Below, one piece after another: positions 47,577-58,043 of a stretch of DNA of 64,000 bases. The position numbers and the translations under genes are program-made. Position 1 is the stretch's first letter. Each line of letters begins with the position of its first letter. The notes under the pieces are model-generated. The model saw nothing but the letters and a program-made list of their open reading frames with translations, did not search any database and was not told the DNA's origin. Source of the stretch: Jaapia argillacea MUCL 33604 (lineage: Eukaryota > Basidiomycota > Agaricomycetes > Jaapiales > Jaapiaceae); contig KL197710.1 in assembly GCA_000697665.1 (NCBI GenBank), positions 1,341,837 through 1,405,836 of the forward strand. The letters are read 5' to 3'.

Positions 47577-49965
47577 TCAGTCATAACCTTTCCCGCTTCG
47601 CTGCTTCACCCTCTTGTTCTTCTTGTGGTGCTTCTTCCCAGGCGCAAATTCCCCACCTGCATTGGCCAGAACCGACGCGATCCTCGCTCGCCGTCCGCTG
47701 ACCGGTGTCCCATCATCTAAAACCGCGTGCTGATGCGGGAATGCCTTCGATCTCGAGAACTCCTGGCCATCTCGACCTGACCCTTTGGTGTAAGGACGGG
47801 CAGAAAGGTTGGTACCAGCGTCGAAAAAGCCTTGGTCGACGGTGCGAGATTTGTGGCTATCATTCCTTTGTGGCGCGCTCGGATCTTGCACGGGATGGGC
47901 GGTAGGAATAAATGTATCGGCTCCCTTAACCACCCTGGTCACGGGAGCTCGTTTCTTGCCAGCCGCTCGCTTGAGGGCGAGTTCCCGAGTTTCTGCGTTG
48001 AATTCATCTTCTGGGACACCCGGTGGAGGGTGACAATATAGTAATTTGGCGTTGACGTAGTCCTTCAAGATATATCTCGCAGCTCTCGACTCGTCAGGGA
48101 GACCCTGTCCAGAACGCATGAATCCCCGAGCGACTGTAAGTCATCAGTACAGGCTATGATTGGAGAAAGTGGCAACTCACTCGCATATGCCTGTAGCATC
48201 GCCTCCCCAGTCACTTTCCCATCCCCACCATCCTCCACACTCCTTGTCCTGATTGAAAGACCGTACGTTGCCTCCAATACATCTTGAGGTATCCGCTGCG
48301 CCACCAACGTGGTCGGTCCGGTTGACTCTCTCATCGTGTCGATCGGCAAAACGCCATCACATGTCAGATCTGCTTTGGTGGTAGCAAATTGAGGGAATAC
48401 CAATCCAGGACAATCGCACAGCGTCATCTTTTCGGATAAATTGATCGTCTGGAAGTGTTTGGTCTTGCCGGGTGTTGCGGACACGCTGACCTTCTTCTCT
48501 CCAAGGAGAGAATTGATCGTGCTCGACTTGCCCACATTGGGGTAACCAACCAACCCAACGACCACTTTTGTTGGGTGTTCGCCGCTACTGTTAGTAAATG
48601 CTATGTGTAAAGGTCAGCAGGATACAAAGGACAGAGGTTGGAGCTTACAAGATAATGGCGGTGCGGATCTCTCAAATAGGTCCTCTAGCTCAAGCACGGA
48701 TAAAACTTTCGCGCGAGGATCCTTCCCATCAGGGGTGTCCTCTTCATCGGAGAAGTAACGATCACCATCAGACGACTCTTCATCGGAGAGTTCGTCCCCG
48801 TAGAGGTCGTCGTCGCTATCCTCCTCTTCTCCATCGTCGCTTTGATCGGAGAGTGGCTCTTCAACCCCTTGCGTGGGTGCTTGCTTGGCTTCTTCGGCTG
48901 CCGCCAAAGCAGCCTTTCGGGCCTCCTGTATCGCAGCAGCATTCGCGGCCGAGAAGAATGCGTACTGAATGCCTTGCTGATCAAAGTAGTCTGCCCAGAT
49001 ACGTCTTGGATAAATGAGAATTTGGGCAAAGAAATTACTTGGCCGGACTCACCGCTGTTTCGCAGTTAATAAATCCGACTTGTTGATTAACAAAAGATTG
49101 CGCCTCAGCCCTCCACCAGTTCCTTTTTCACCCTCCGTACCCTCGACTTCCTTAACATAACCCTCTAGGTCCTCACACCTGAATCTGAGAGGGTTTCGGG
49201 CGTCGACTATTTGAACTACAAGATGAGATCGTTCAATGACACGCCAAAGTTGCCGCCAAACTTCGATGTTCCTCTCAAAAGGTGTGAGAAGGAACTTGTC
49301 TCGATCCTGTAGGCTGCGGAAATGTGCTAAGGACCATGAACCGGCGATATGGACAGAGAAACGTACTCTGCCAGACCTCTACGCCATTCCAAAAATGAAT
49401 CCTTCTCTTGCCTGTCCAGGACTGGCCGACTCAAGTTCTTCGTCCATGGAGGCCGTTTCGGAATCCGCAGCCGTTGTTTATTAGCTTGGAATTTTTGTAA
49501 GATCCGCTTTTCTTCCTCGTCGGAGAGAAGGAATGGATTGTGAGATGCCGTTGCAGGGGTGTTGATGATTTTTACATTTCGCCGTTCTAAAGGAGGACTA
49601 ATGAGACAAAGTGAAGGAATCGTGTGATCAAGCTCACCGGCTGTAAAGTCGGTATCAGCTAACGTAGCTGTGTGAAGAAATTCGTCGAGGTCGTTCTCTT
49701 GAGTGATAGATTGTAACCTGGAGGTGGTATCTAGATCGGTAGTGTACTTGAAGGCGCAAGAGAAGCTGTGGATTGAGTATCTCGACCATCGGGTTTGAGT
49801 TAACGACTCACAAGACCAGACTCCTGTGCTCTACGGAAGTCCTGTGCCTTTTTATTGATAATTGCTCTACCCAAGCCAGTGGGGTTCTGGCGTTTATTTT
49901 TCGGCGGTGCCTGCGAGGCCACTATGAGGAATGAAGAACCATGACGCGGGGTATTCACTGACCAT
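47577..49965 (-). CDS. LSG1: large-subunit GTPase Lsg1 (60S ribosome export/maturation)
   Basis: Cytoplasmic circularly permuted GTPase that releases Nmd3 from pre-60S subunits. The permuted motif order is plain: G4 LLLINKSDLLTAKQR first, then G1 VGLVGYPNVGKSSTINSLLG, the switch SATPGKTKHFQTI, and G3 LCDCPGLVFPQF. N-terminal family block: KNKRQNPTGLGRAIINKKAQ. An acidic stretch (about 48740-48860) separates G4 from G1, and the C-terminus is basic (KKHHKKNKRVKQRSGKGYD). To begin in frame the gene needs an exon consisting of the ATG alone (49963-49965), a 52-nt intron, then APPKNKRQ. No other ATG precedes the conserved block in frame. The stop at 47577-47579 is TGA within TGATG. Confidence 0.92.
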
Positions 49966-50197
49966 CTAATAGCCTAGCCTCACAATATACAGATTTGAGT
50001 TACAGAGATGTTACAGACACAGTCCAGAGAACGATGAAGCCCAAGTGTTTTTATTGGAACAGTCTCGTACAGTCAGCTGGACTCCAGTCAAACTCAAGTC
50101 ATCGTTATCTTTACCTCGATCATTTCGGACGTCTCCACGTGGCGGTGAGGCCGTCCCGCTTTCAACTTTGCCATTTCAGCGGTGAGTGGAAGCCTGC
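49966..50197. promoter_or_regulatory. divergent promoter, LSG1 (-) / LYR-motif gene (+)
   Basis: 232 bp between start codons hold both promoters. No TATA box or known motif is clear. Short frames on the + strand here have no family features. Confidence 0.5.
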
Positions 50198-51505
50198 ATG
50201 AAGCTTACTGCGAACAACACAAGGCAGGCGGCATTCTCTCTATACCGAGCCTATCTTCGACAAATCAGGATATTGCCACACAACTACTTGCGGTGAGTCA
50301 GTTCTGGAATGGTTGTTTCCAGTAACCCATTTCTTCAAGGCAGTTTTTCTTCGTTAAATCTCGCGAGGATGTGGAAGCTGTTTTGCTAACAAAGGCCGGA
50401 GGAGATTTGAGCCTTCGCAAACTCAAGAGAGCTCAGCAGGTCCGTGCTCTGCAGGATTTTTTCCGACTTCAAGCTTATTCACCCACCAGACACTCCGCAA
50501 ACTCGAGGCTGCGAACGTCGGGGACAAGAAGGCATTCGAGAAAGTCTTAGAACTAGCCTATGGGCGCAAAGGAAAACTAAAATGGGAGCTTATGCAGGTT
50601 CTTACCCCTCTCGTCATATAACATCAACACAACTGACTGTTTGGCCACAGCCTCTGCTCTCTGATCCAAACGCACCACTCCCTCCACGTATCATCCCTCA
50701 AGTGGAGAGATCGCGGCCACCCGTCTATTCCCCAGAGTTGACAGCTTTACTCACATCACAACCATCTCGCACTACGAAGCCACTCATCCCCAAGCAACTC
50801 GCGAACCCACCAGAACTTCCAGCTCGAGCGGACCCGAATTCTCGAGAGGCACAACTATTGGGACCTTTCAGCAAGAGAAGAGAAGTCAACATTCGTTGGC
50901 GGTTTTTCACGACGCAATCGAAGAGGGTCTTACCTCCCTTGCAGGTGAATGTAGGGGACGAGACGCTCTACGGTACTGGCAGTAAGGAGGCTGTTGCACG
51001 CATCGGCATTCGAGGTTTCGGCCTGCAAGGTTCCGATGCCTTGGAGGATGTCCTCAAGATCGCTGGAACTCCGTACAGAAGCCCAGTCTTACCGCGAAGG
51101 CAGAGAAGATTACTGGGCGACCATGTAAAGGCATCGTCCCCTTCAGATCCCTCGTCGTTTGATGCCGGTAAACTACCGGCTCGATGGCTGCGCCGACGAT
51201 ACCAAGAGTTACTGAGTCGCATCCCAATCCTGACTTATTCGCCACCGTTTTCGACGGGTACAGTCAATACCTCCGGCAATCCGCGAAAAGGGAAGTATGA
51301 AGTATCCTTGGCTCGCAGCGTCGTCGTCACCGAGGCATGGGGTAGTGCTGCTCGTTTACCAGACGCGGATGATGCAGACTTGGTTTGGCTGGAGGCTTCA
51401 AATCGGTTGGATAAGGGAAGAGAGGCAGCAGAGGATGCCATGGCTAAAGCGAGACGAAGATTGAAAGAGGAACGGATGGCTCAGGAGCAAGCAGAATACC
51501 AGTAA
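50198..51505 (+). CDS. LYR-motif protein with long C-terminal extension
   Basis: LYR proteins are usually small (about 100-residue) mitochondrial adaptors that work with acyl carrier protein or Fe-S delivery in complex and ribosome assembly. The ATG at 50198 gives MKLTANNTRQAAFSLYRAYL then RQIRILPHNYLRQFFFVKSR. The LYR tripeptide is followed by the basic/aromatic helix of the family. Exon 1 ends at 50292. Later exons add LRKLKRAQQTLRKLEAANVG and FEKVLELAYGRKGKLKWELM. Unlike most members it continues for roughly 290 more residues (about 390 in total) with PRIIPQVERSRPPVYSPELT, SKRREVNIRWRFFTTQSKRV and KLPARWLRRRYQELLSRIPI. The end is a Glu/Arg-rich helix. The extension is unassigned. Its stop is only 37 bp from that of SEC8. 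Confidence 0.8.
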
Positions 51506-51542
51506 AACCATCGAAAACAAATACGATAAATATCAAGGGGAA

Positions 51543-54500
51543 CTAACTACCGTCCGCAAAGTTCTCCAGCTCAAGCCCGTGTAAATCAATCACATACATG
51601 CTATAGTTGCGGTCAGTGGCTTGCGAAATGCCTGCGTCTCCTAAGCTGGGGTCGACACCGCATTGCAGACCGAGCATTGTCTTGTATTCGTCAAAGGTGA
51701 AAGTTTGCTTCTGTCGTATCGACTCCAGAAGGCCCTAAGGAACAAGTTGTGAGGCAACGCAGTCAAAGAACAGGAACTGACGCACTGAAGGGGACGTGAA
51801 GAACAGATTGTAATATTTCTTCGCCCGTTCAAATTCTATGTCTTCGGTTGTAATGGTACGAAGATTCTGTTGAACGGCGACCATATTTCGAATGACCTTT
51901 TTAACGCCAGCGTCATTCGCCAGATGAATATGGCGGGCGTCGGAAATCAAAACATGCTCGATTAGATATCCCAGTCCCTCGAAGACGAAGCTGAAATAAC
52001 GAGTGAGAATGCCGTACTAGAAACGCGATGATAGTCATACCGTTGTTGTCTCTGCGGCAGAGCTGACGACACTGCATCATCACACTCCACAAGCTCGTTA
52101 TTGAGGTCGATGACATATGGGTCTGGTTCAGTGGCTTCACGATCGAGTCGGTAGCTTCCCTAGAGGGCATATCTCAGTGGGGCTAGAAGGTGCACAGAAT
52201 ATAGATATACCTGACGCATGGACAAATCCAGATAGTGAATTACACGACATCGAATATCGATTCGAATCGTATACAAGATGAGCTCTGCGAGTTGTTCATA
52301 GGTCTTGAGTAGTGCATGGAAACGGCTATGTATCAATGTAAGGAGAGATTAACCAAGCGCCAGGGAAAGAAGGGGACTAACAGGGCCATTTCTTTCGACA
52401 GAGGCAACGACAACGACTCTTCACCATGAACCGGGGGTATAACTGGGGGGAACGGGGTATGCGGGGTGTTCGCTGTCAAGGGCTCTAATCTGATGGGGGA
52501 CGTGGGAGACATCGAGTCTTCTGGTACAGTCTTCAAGCTATTCAACTCTGTCGCCAGCCAGGACTTTTCGTACATCAGCAACGACACGCCCCAACTCGCG
52601 AAGGAATGATGGCTCACGACGCTATGGTACAGGCTGCACAATGCGGATAAGTTTCGAGTTGAAGTGATAATATCTTCCCGCTTGACTGTTCGGTCTCCAA
52701 GAAGCTCGAATAATTCAAGATGAGTCTCCTGGCGACACAGCTGATTCTTCTTCGCAAGATCATGATCCTGGGACAGCTGTCAGATTGAAAGATGACGAGG
52801 TCGAGGTCGAGCTTACTGGAGTATTTAATAGTTCGGAAAGACATGGATTTAATTGGACCATTTGTGCCCATCGAGCTGCCACAGCGATACGAGGTAATAC
52901 GTCGGGAGATCGCTGTGGCAGCGAAACCAAGTCTTGGAAACGATCACTACAACGCTGGTAGAACTGAATGATAACCGTGAGTATCAGTCGGGAATAGTTT
53001 TCTTGGTGGAAGGGAGTCGTCCGTAGCATCGCACACAGGGAGTTTACCAACGCCATAAGCTGAGTGCTAGCCTACGATTCGGTGGTGTCAGCAATGAGAA
53101 GGTTCAGAACGAATAGCCAACCTTGATTAACGGCACCGGCGACAGCTTTGTGGACGAGGAGTCAGGCTGGAACGCATCAGGGCCTGGGGGGTGTTGTCAA
53201 TATCACAGGGCTGTAGAGAGAATATCGATGCATACCGGTGATGGATTGATGGAATAATAAGGACACTTTCTCTTCTAGTTGAGGTAGGTATACCCTCAAC
53301 ACAAACTCCTCCAATACGGTACTCGAGGCACGCGCTGTCTCAACGCCCGAAGGCAAGATGTCCGCCACACGGGCCAAAAATGCTAATGTGGGCTGGAAAA
53401 GTAGGCTGACATGGAAAGCGTCTGGCTTGAGAAGAAGTCTATGATGTTGACCTGTACCAAGCAACCTGTCTTCCGCCGTGCCGACTGAAGACAGTGTAGA
53501 CTGGAGGGTGGTCTCCCCAGAGCCATGTACCAAGCCGGGAACTGTGTCTCGAAGAATACGGGTCAGTTCGTCCTCGTGCTGCTTCAGGGTTTTCGTAGCA
53601 AGTTTCATGTCAGTATCTGCGAAGCGGAAGACAGGCTAGGGGCGCATTTTAAACTTGTGCAATAAGTCGATGAGGCAAAAGGATTACCCTGGCTTTATCC
53701 CGAGTGAACCTCCCCTCTCGGAGTGCTTCGTTGATGGAGGAAATGGGATTTCTCCCAGATACGGCGCCAGCCTCTTCGTCGTTGAGGTAATCGTTCAACA
53801 AAGTCCGGACCTAAGCGGGTTCAGATTGATACTATTAGCATGTACGTCGGACAGACCTCGGTCTGAAGTGGCATCCATATTTCAGCGAGAGGGAACAATG
53901 ATCCCGGTTTCGTCCCCGAGGAATCTTTGAAGTCTCGTCGCTACGAAATCATTAGATAAGAGGGGGGGGACATGATAGGAGATAGAGCTTACTGATCCTA
54001 TCCGGTTGGAAACCTCATAGATCACTCGAAGTCCCTGAGTTACTGCATCAAACTTGGAATAGAGAGTCCAGAATAAATCCTTGAGCGTCTCGTGATCTGT
54101 AGGTTTGGCACCGGACTCCAATGTCGCCAACCTCAGTGCCGACGCTTTCACAGTGGTCGTCGCTGCACCGAGTGGAATATTTGGAAATCCAGTCACGGAG
54201 ACGTAGATACCGTCTGATTGGTTACCATTACCCGTCACAATCGACAACATAGACGTCCGTCGACCATATTCGGCTCGTTCAGAGACTTCTTCAATTGTCG
54301 AGTCTACTAGGGAGTGGATCTCCCCAGGTAGCCTCTGGGCGATTGTATCCAGTGCATTTCCCAGTTTACCGAGAACCGCCAGCGATTCGAGGAGGGTCTC
54401 GATGTAAGCAAAGGAGTCGGATTCAGGGTTAGTTTGCGAAGCATGGAGAGAGAGCAGCGGATTGTATGACGTGATGAGATTAGATATCGTGTTCAGAGAG

Positions 54501-56380
54501 GCGGTTGACGGTATTGAAGTTATTGTTCCCTGTCCATGGGTCGAGCTGTTATTCGATTCACTCATATCGAAGGGAGAATCATTGGGTCGTAGCGCAAGGT
54601 CATGAAGAAATCGGCTGAGTCTGGTTGAGCGGGATGGTGTGGGTGATGTGGGTGAACCGGGCTGGGAAGGGCCGGGTGTAGGTTGGGAAAGTGGTTCTTC
54701 CTCAAAATCAACCTTCGAGACTGTAGAAGGATATAAATCAATATTCCGATAAAACATGCAAGGGATTTTCATACAATTGTACTGGCCGGGTGAATAGATG
54801 GCCCACCGAGGTTCACACCAAAATGATTTGAGGTATAAATGGCTGTGTAGCTCGTCTACCAGGATCTCCCTCAGAGCCTGATCGCAGAAATGTTATTGGA
54901 GGAGGAGGGGACGAGAGAAGTCAGAGACTCGCCGTTTCTTGGCTAACCAGATAGCTCCTCAAATCAGAAACGGCGCCGACTTCGAGCATATCTGGACTAT
55001 TTATCATTTTCAAACTTCGCACAAGGAGAACCGAGGCCTGCAATAGCCGCTTCTCAGACATCAGTGTTTCTAAAACTTCTGGCACCGACTTCAAGTGATC
55101 GCTGAGGGGGGTGATAGCGTCAGAAAGGAAGTCCAGGACAACGAATCCAGATTACTCACATGTGGTCCAGGATCTTCAACATCTCTTCGACTGTGTGACC
55201 TCTGGACCAGAGCTGTACCAGGTCACCTCGCTTCGTTCCCAGAGCATCTTTTGCCTCTTGGAGTGATGTACGTGATTCACCTATCTGGCCTTGAACGTCA
55301 CCAAGATGGCTGATGAGAGATGCGTGCTGAGGTAGAGCAGCAGCAAAAGCCTGGTAGTGCTCTGATCACAGTGGTGGAGGGAAAATAAAAAGTTTTAATT
55401 GGTAAATTAAGCGTGACCAAGAGAATTTGTGAATGAAGAGACGCACTGTCTACGGACCCTTTCAAAGCTTTCGAGAGCATGTTTTTCGTCCGCATGAAGG
55501 AATTCATGTCCTTGCCAAGTGAGGAGTCATCCAGTAGTTGGAGGGCAAGATCGACCGGGTTGAACTGCGCAACTCAAGTATGTTACGACGGTGTTCATGA
55601 AGGAGAAAGGATGGATGGGAAGACGTTCTCACATCAGCATCAATGACAAACTCCCATTCATCCTTTATCTGGTCCAGGACAGCTGCCGCAAGACCGTCAA
55701 TTAGGATTTAAAGAGATACACAACCATGACATCGAAGCGAAACAGTTCAGTTAAGTGTTAGAAGAACGGAACATACCGTCGATATCGCCTGCCTTGGCCT
55801 TGCCGTTGACTCTCCTTCCGGGGACTTTGGCTTTGATCCGTTGCTGCGTCGCTCTTGCAAGCTCAGCCTCCCTAGCTCGCTCCTTCTCTCGTTCCCTTTC
55901 CCACTCTGCATCGGCGCTGTCATTTGTCATTGCTCTTCTCCGCGCACCGGCACCCTGAAACGCAGACATAACCTTGGAAAGAGCAGGCGTCGAGGGAGAC
56001 GTTTGAGAGTCTTCGGTCCGAGAGCGTTCGGGAATAGGAGTGGTGCGCGAACGAGAAGCAATGGAGGCGTCCGAACGAGTGGTCATTGTACTGTCCCGTC
56101 GATCTCTGTATTCACTTGGCATATGAAACGAGGAATTCGAAGCATGATCCGAGTATTCTGAGACATTGCGACTCCTCAACTCTGATCTCTGAGGACGTGA
56201 GGGACTCCCAACGCCAGATTTCGATGGCTGTGAGTTTGGGGTTTCTGGACGAGATGGAGGTCGGTTGATCTGGAGTGGCCTGGTTGACGACGGTATGCGA
56301 CTGGTCTGTGCGTCATGTCCGTTTGTATTTGGAGGTGAACGGGGACGTCGAGGAGTGGTGTAGGGAGGAACTCGAGACAT
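51543..56380 (-). CDS. SEC8: exocyst complex component Sec8
   Basis: Subunit of the exocyst, which tethers secretory vesicles to the plasma membrane before fusion. The ATG at 56380 gives MSRVPPYTTPRRPRSPPNTN, a disordered Ser/Arg/Pro-rich N-terminus typical of fungal Sec8. The Sec8 N-terminal domain follows: IKDEWEFVIDADFNPVDLAL, QLLDDSSLGKDMNSFM, HYQAFAAALPQHASLISHLG, then KDALGTKRGDLVQLWSRGHT and DHLKSVPEVLETLMSEKRLL. Further on: SPDMLEVGAVSDLRSYLVSQ, LREILVDELHSHLYLKS, LFWTLYSKFDAVTQGLRVIY, then IWMPLQTEVRTLLNDYLNDE and RLLLKPDAFHVSLLFQPTLA. It ends YVIDLHGLELENFADGS. Many short introns. The gene is long (genomic 4.8 kb), in line with about 1200-1300 residues. Confidence 0.9.
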
Positions 56381-56537
56381 GAAACAGACGTGTTATCGAC
56401 AAAACAGACAGACGGACTTGAACCCATAAAGTCCACGTGCAGTTAGGCCATGCAGCACTGACGTAAGGGTCGTTGCTTCCTCAACTGACAAAGTCCCTCA
56501 AAAGCTCGACCCAAGCCATCAACTTGCCTCGTCGTTC
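56381..56537. promoter_or_regulatory. divergent promoter, SEC8 (-) / lipid-droplet hydrolase (+)
   Basis: 157 bp between start codons; both promoters and leaders must share it. A half-CRE-like TGACGT word lies at about 56459-56464. Nothing else is recognised. Confidence 0.45.
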
Positions 56538-57754
56538 ATGGGGGAACAAATTCCTCCCTTTCTCAAACCTTTGGATGACATAGTCGACAGAGACGAAGGG
56601 CTTCCGTATATCAGCACAGTTCTCCATCACACAAAACCTCTCGGTGCTGCCCATACACTATGGTGGCCATTTACGATGCCAAGGAGCAGCGAAAGTTCTG
56701 CGACTGTGATCTTGTTCATACCCGGTCAGGAAATCTTGAATCATAAGAACCACCCCCTTGCCTTACCTGGACGTCGTAGCCAGGTAACCCAGGTTTGTTG
56801 GGGTTTTATCCACCTTTCCTATCCGATATCCATGCAAGGGCTCGATCTTCATCAACCCCCCTCGCCATTCTCGCTCATTCGCACATTGGTCACTCGCCTG
56901 GAGTGGAAGACACCGAGACTCGCTATACTTTGGATAGCGTCGGCCTGACAGCACAGGTTGCAAGCGCAATCGAAGCCGTAGATCTCATCAAAGATACCTT
57001 TGGGAACAATACCAAAATCGTTGTCATTGGGCACAGTGTTGGATCATGGATTACATTGAAAGTGGGTTCGAATTATTTCTCACTTCCTCATTTTGATTTG
57101 ATGAGAGATAGGTTTTGAAATCTCGTCCCGAGGATGTTACGGAGGTGTTTTTGCTCTTCCCCACTATATCGCAGATTGCGAGTACCCCAAACGGTCACCG
57201 GTTATCTGTAAATCTCCATTAGATTCTTCGCATCGTTGACACCACTGACACTCCGACAGTGGGTCTTCCGATCGCCTTTCCCGCGCATAATTTCTCGGCT
57301 CTCCCCTGTAGCTCGTATTCTTCCCACCACGCTACTGTCACTACTCTTCCGCGGCTGGCCTCTACCTCAACTTCATGTGCTCAAATCCCTCATCAACTCA
57401 CCAATGACCATCTTTTCAGCTTTGACTATGGCCCACGATGAGATGAAGACCATTCGCGAACTCGACGTCGCGCTACTGGACGAGTATCGGCATCGGATAT
57501 GTATGTACTTTGCTGAGGACGACGATTGGGTTGGAGAACAGAGGGAGGCCATCTTGGCAGCTTTCCAAGCCGACCCAGGCACCGTTCGGATCGTGCATGG
57601 TCATCCTGACATTCCACATGCTTTTTGCATCAGTGCGTCGACCCATTACTGGCCACTGGCACACGCTAACAGCCATATACATGTTCCTCTAGACCATGGG
57701 GAACCGCTGGCATCACAGTGTTTTGAATGGCTGATAGAGGCGGGATTACTCTGA
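56538..57754 (+). CDS. lipid-droplet-associated hydrolase (LDAH family)
   Basis: Alpha/beta hydrolase of the LDAH/DUF2305 family, found on lipid droplets and linked to sterol or neutral-lipid turnover. The ATG at 56538 gives MGEQIPPFLKPLDD. Conserved core: ATVILFIPG then, across an intron, NPGLLGFYPPFLSDIHARAR, the family's PGNPG-x-x-x-FY motif. LAILAHSHIGHS, YTLDSVGLTAQVASAIEAVD and KIVVIGHSVGSWITLKVLKS (GHSVG, Ser nucleophile) follow. After a further intron: EVFLLFPTISQIASTPNGHR. The C-terminal part has MYFAEDDDWVGEQREAILAA (Asp region) and HGHPDIPHAFCI (His), and a last exon ending CFEWLIEAGLL. All expected catalytic regions are present. Confidence 0.87.
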
Positions 57755-58043
57755 CTGATATGGGCCTTCGTTATTGTGCCCCTGTCTTCTCGTCCTTGTT
57801 GTAGACACTTTATTGAACGATCCTTAGACCTTTCCCAGTCCACCATGCCCTACTGGACTCACATTGGCGTCACGGTCACTGTCACGTATTGTAACAATAA
57901 GTGTGATCGTGAGAAATGCCCACTAATTATGCCCGAGATTGAAGCCGCACCTTCTTCACACTCTCCCATCACGTCGCGAGCGCGTATACGAGAAAGTCGA
58001 GGCGCTCACACGCGTCAAACGCTCTAATCCTCCGCTTTCAGTG

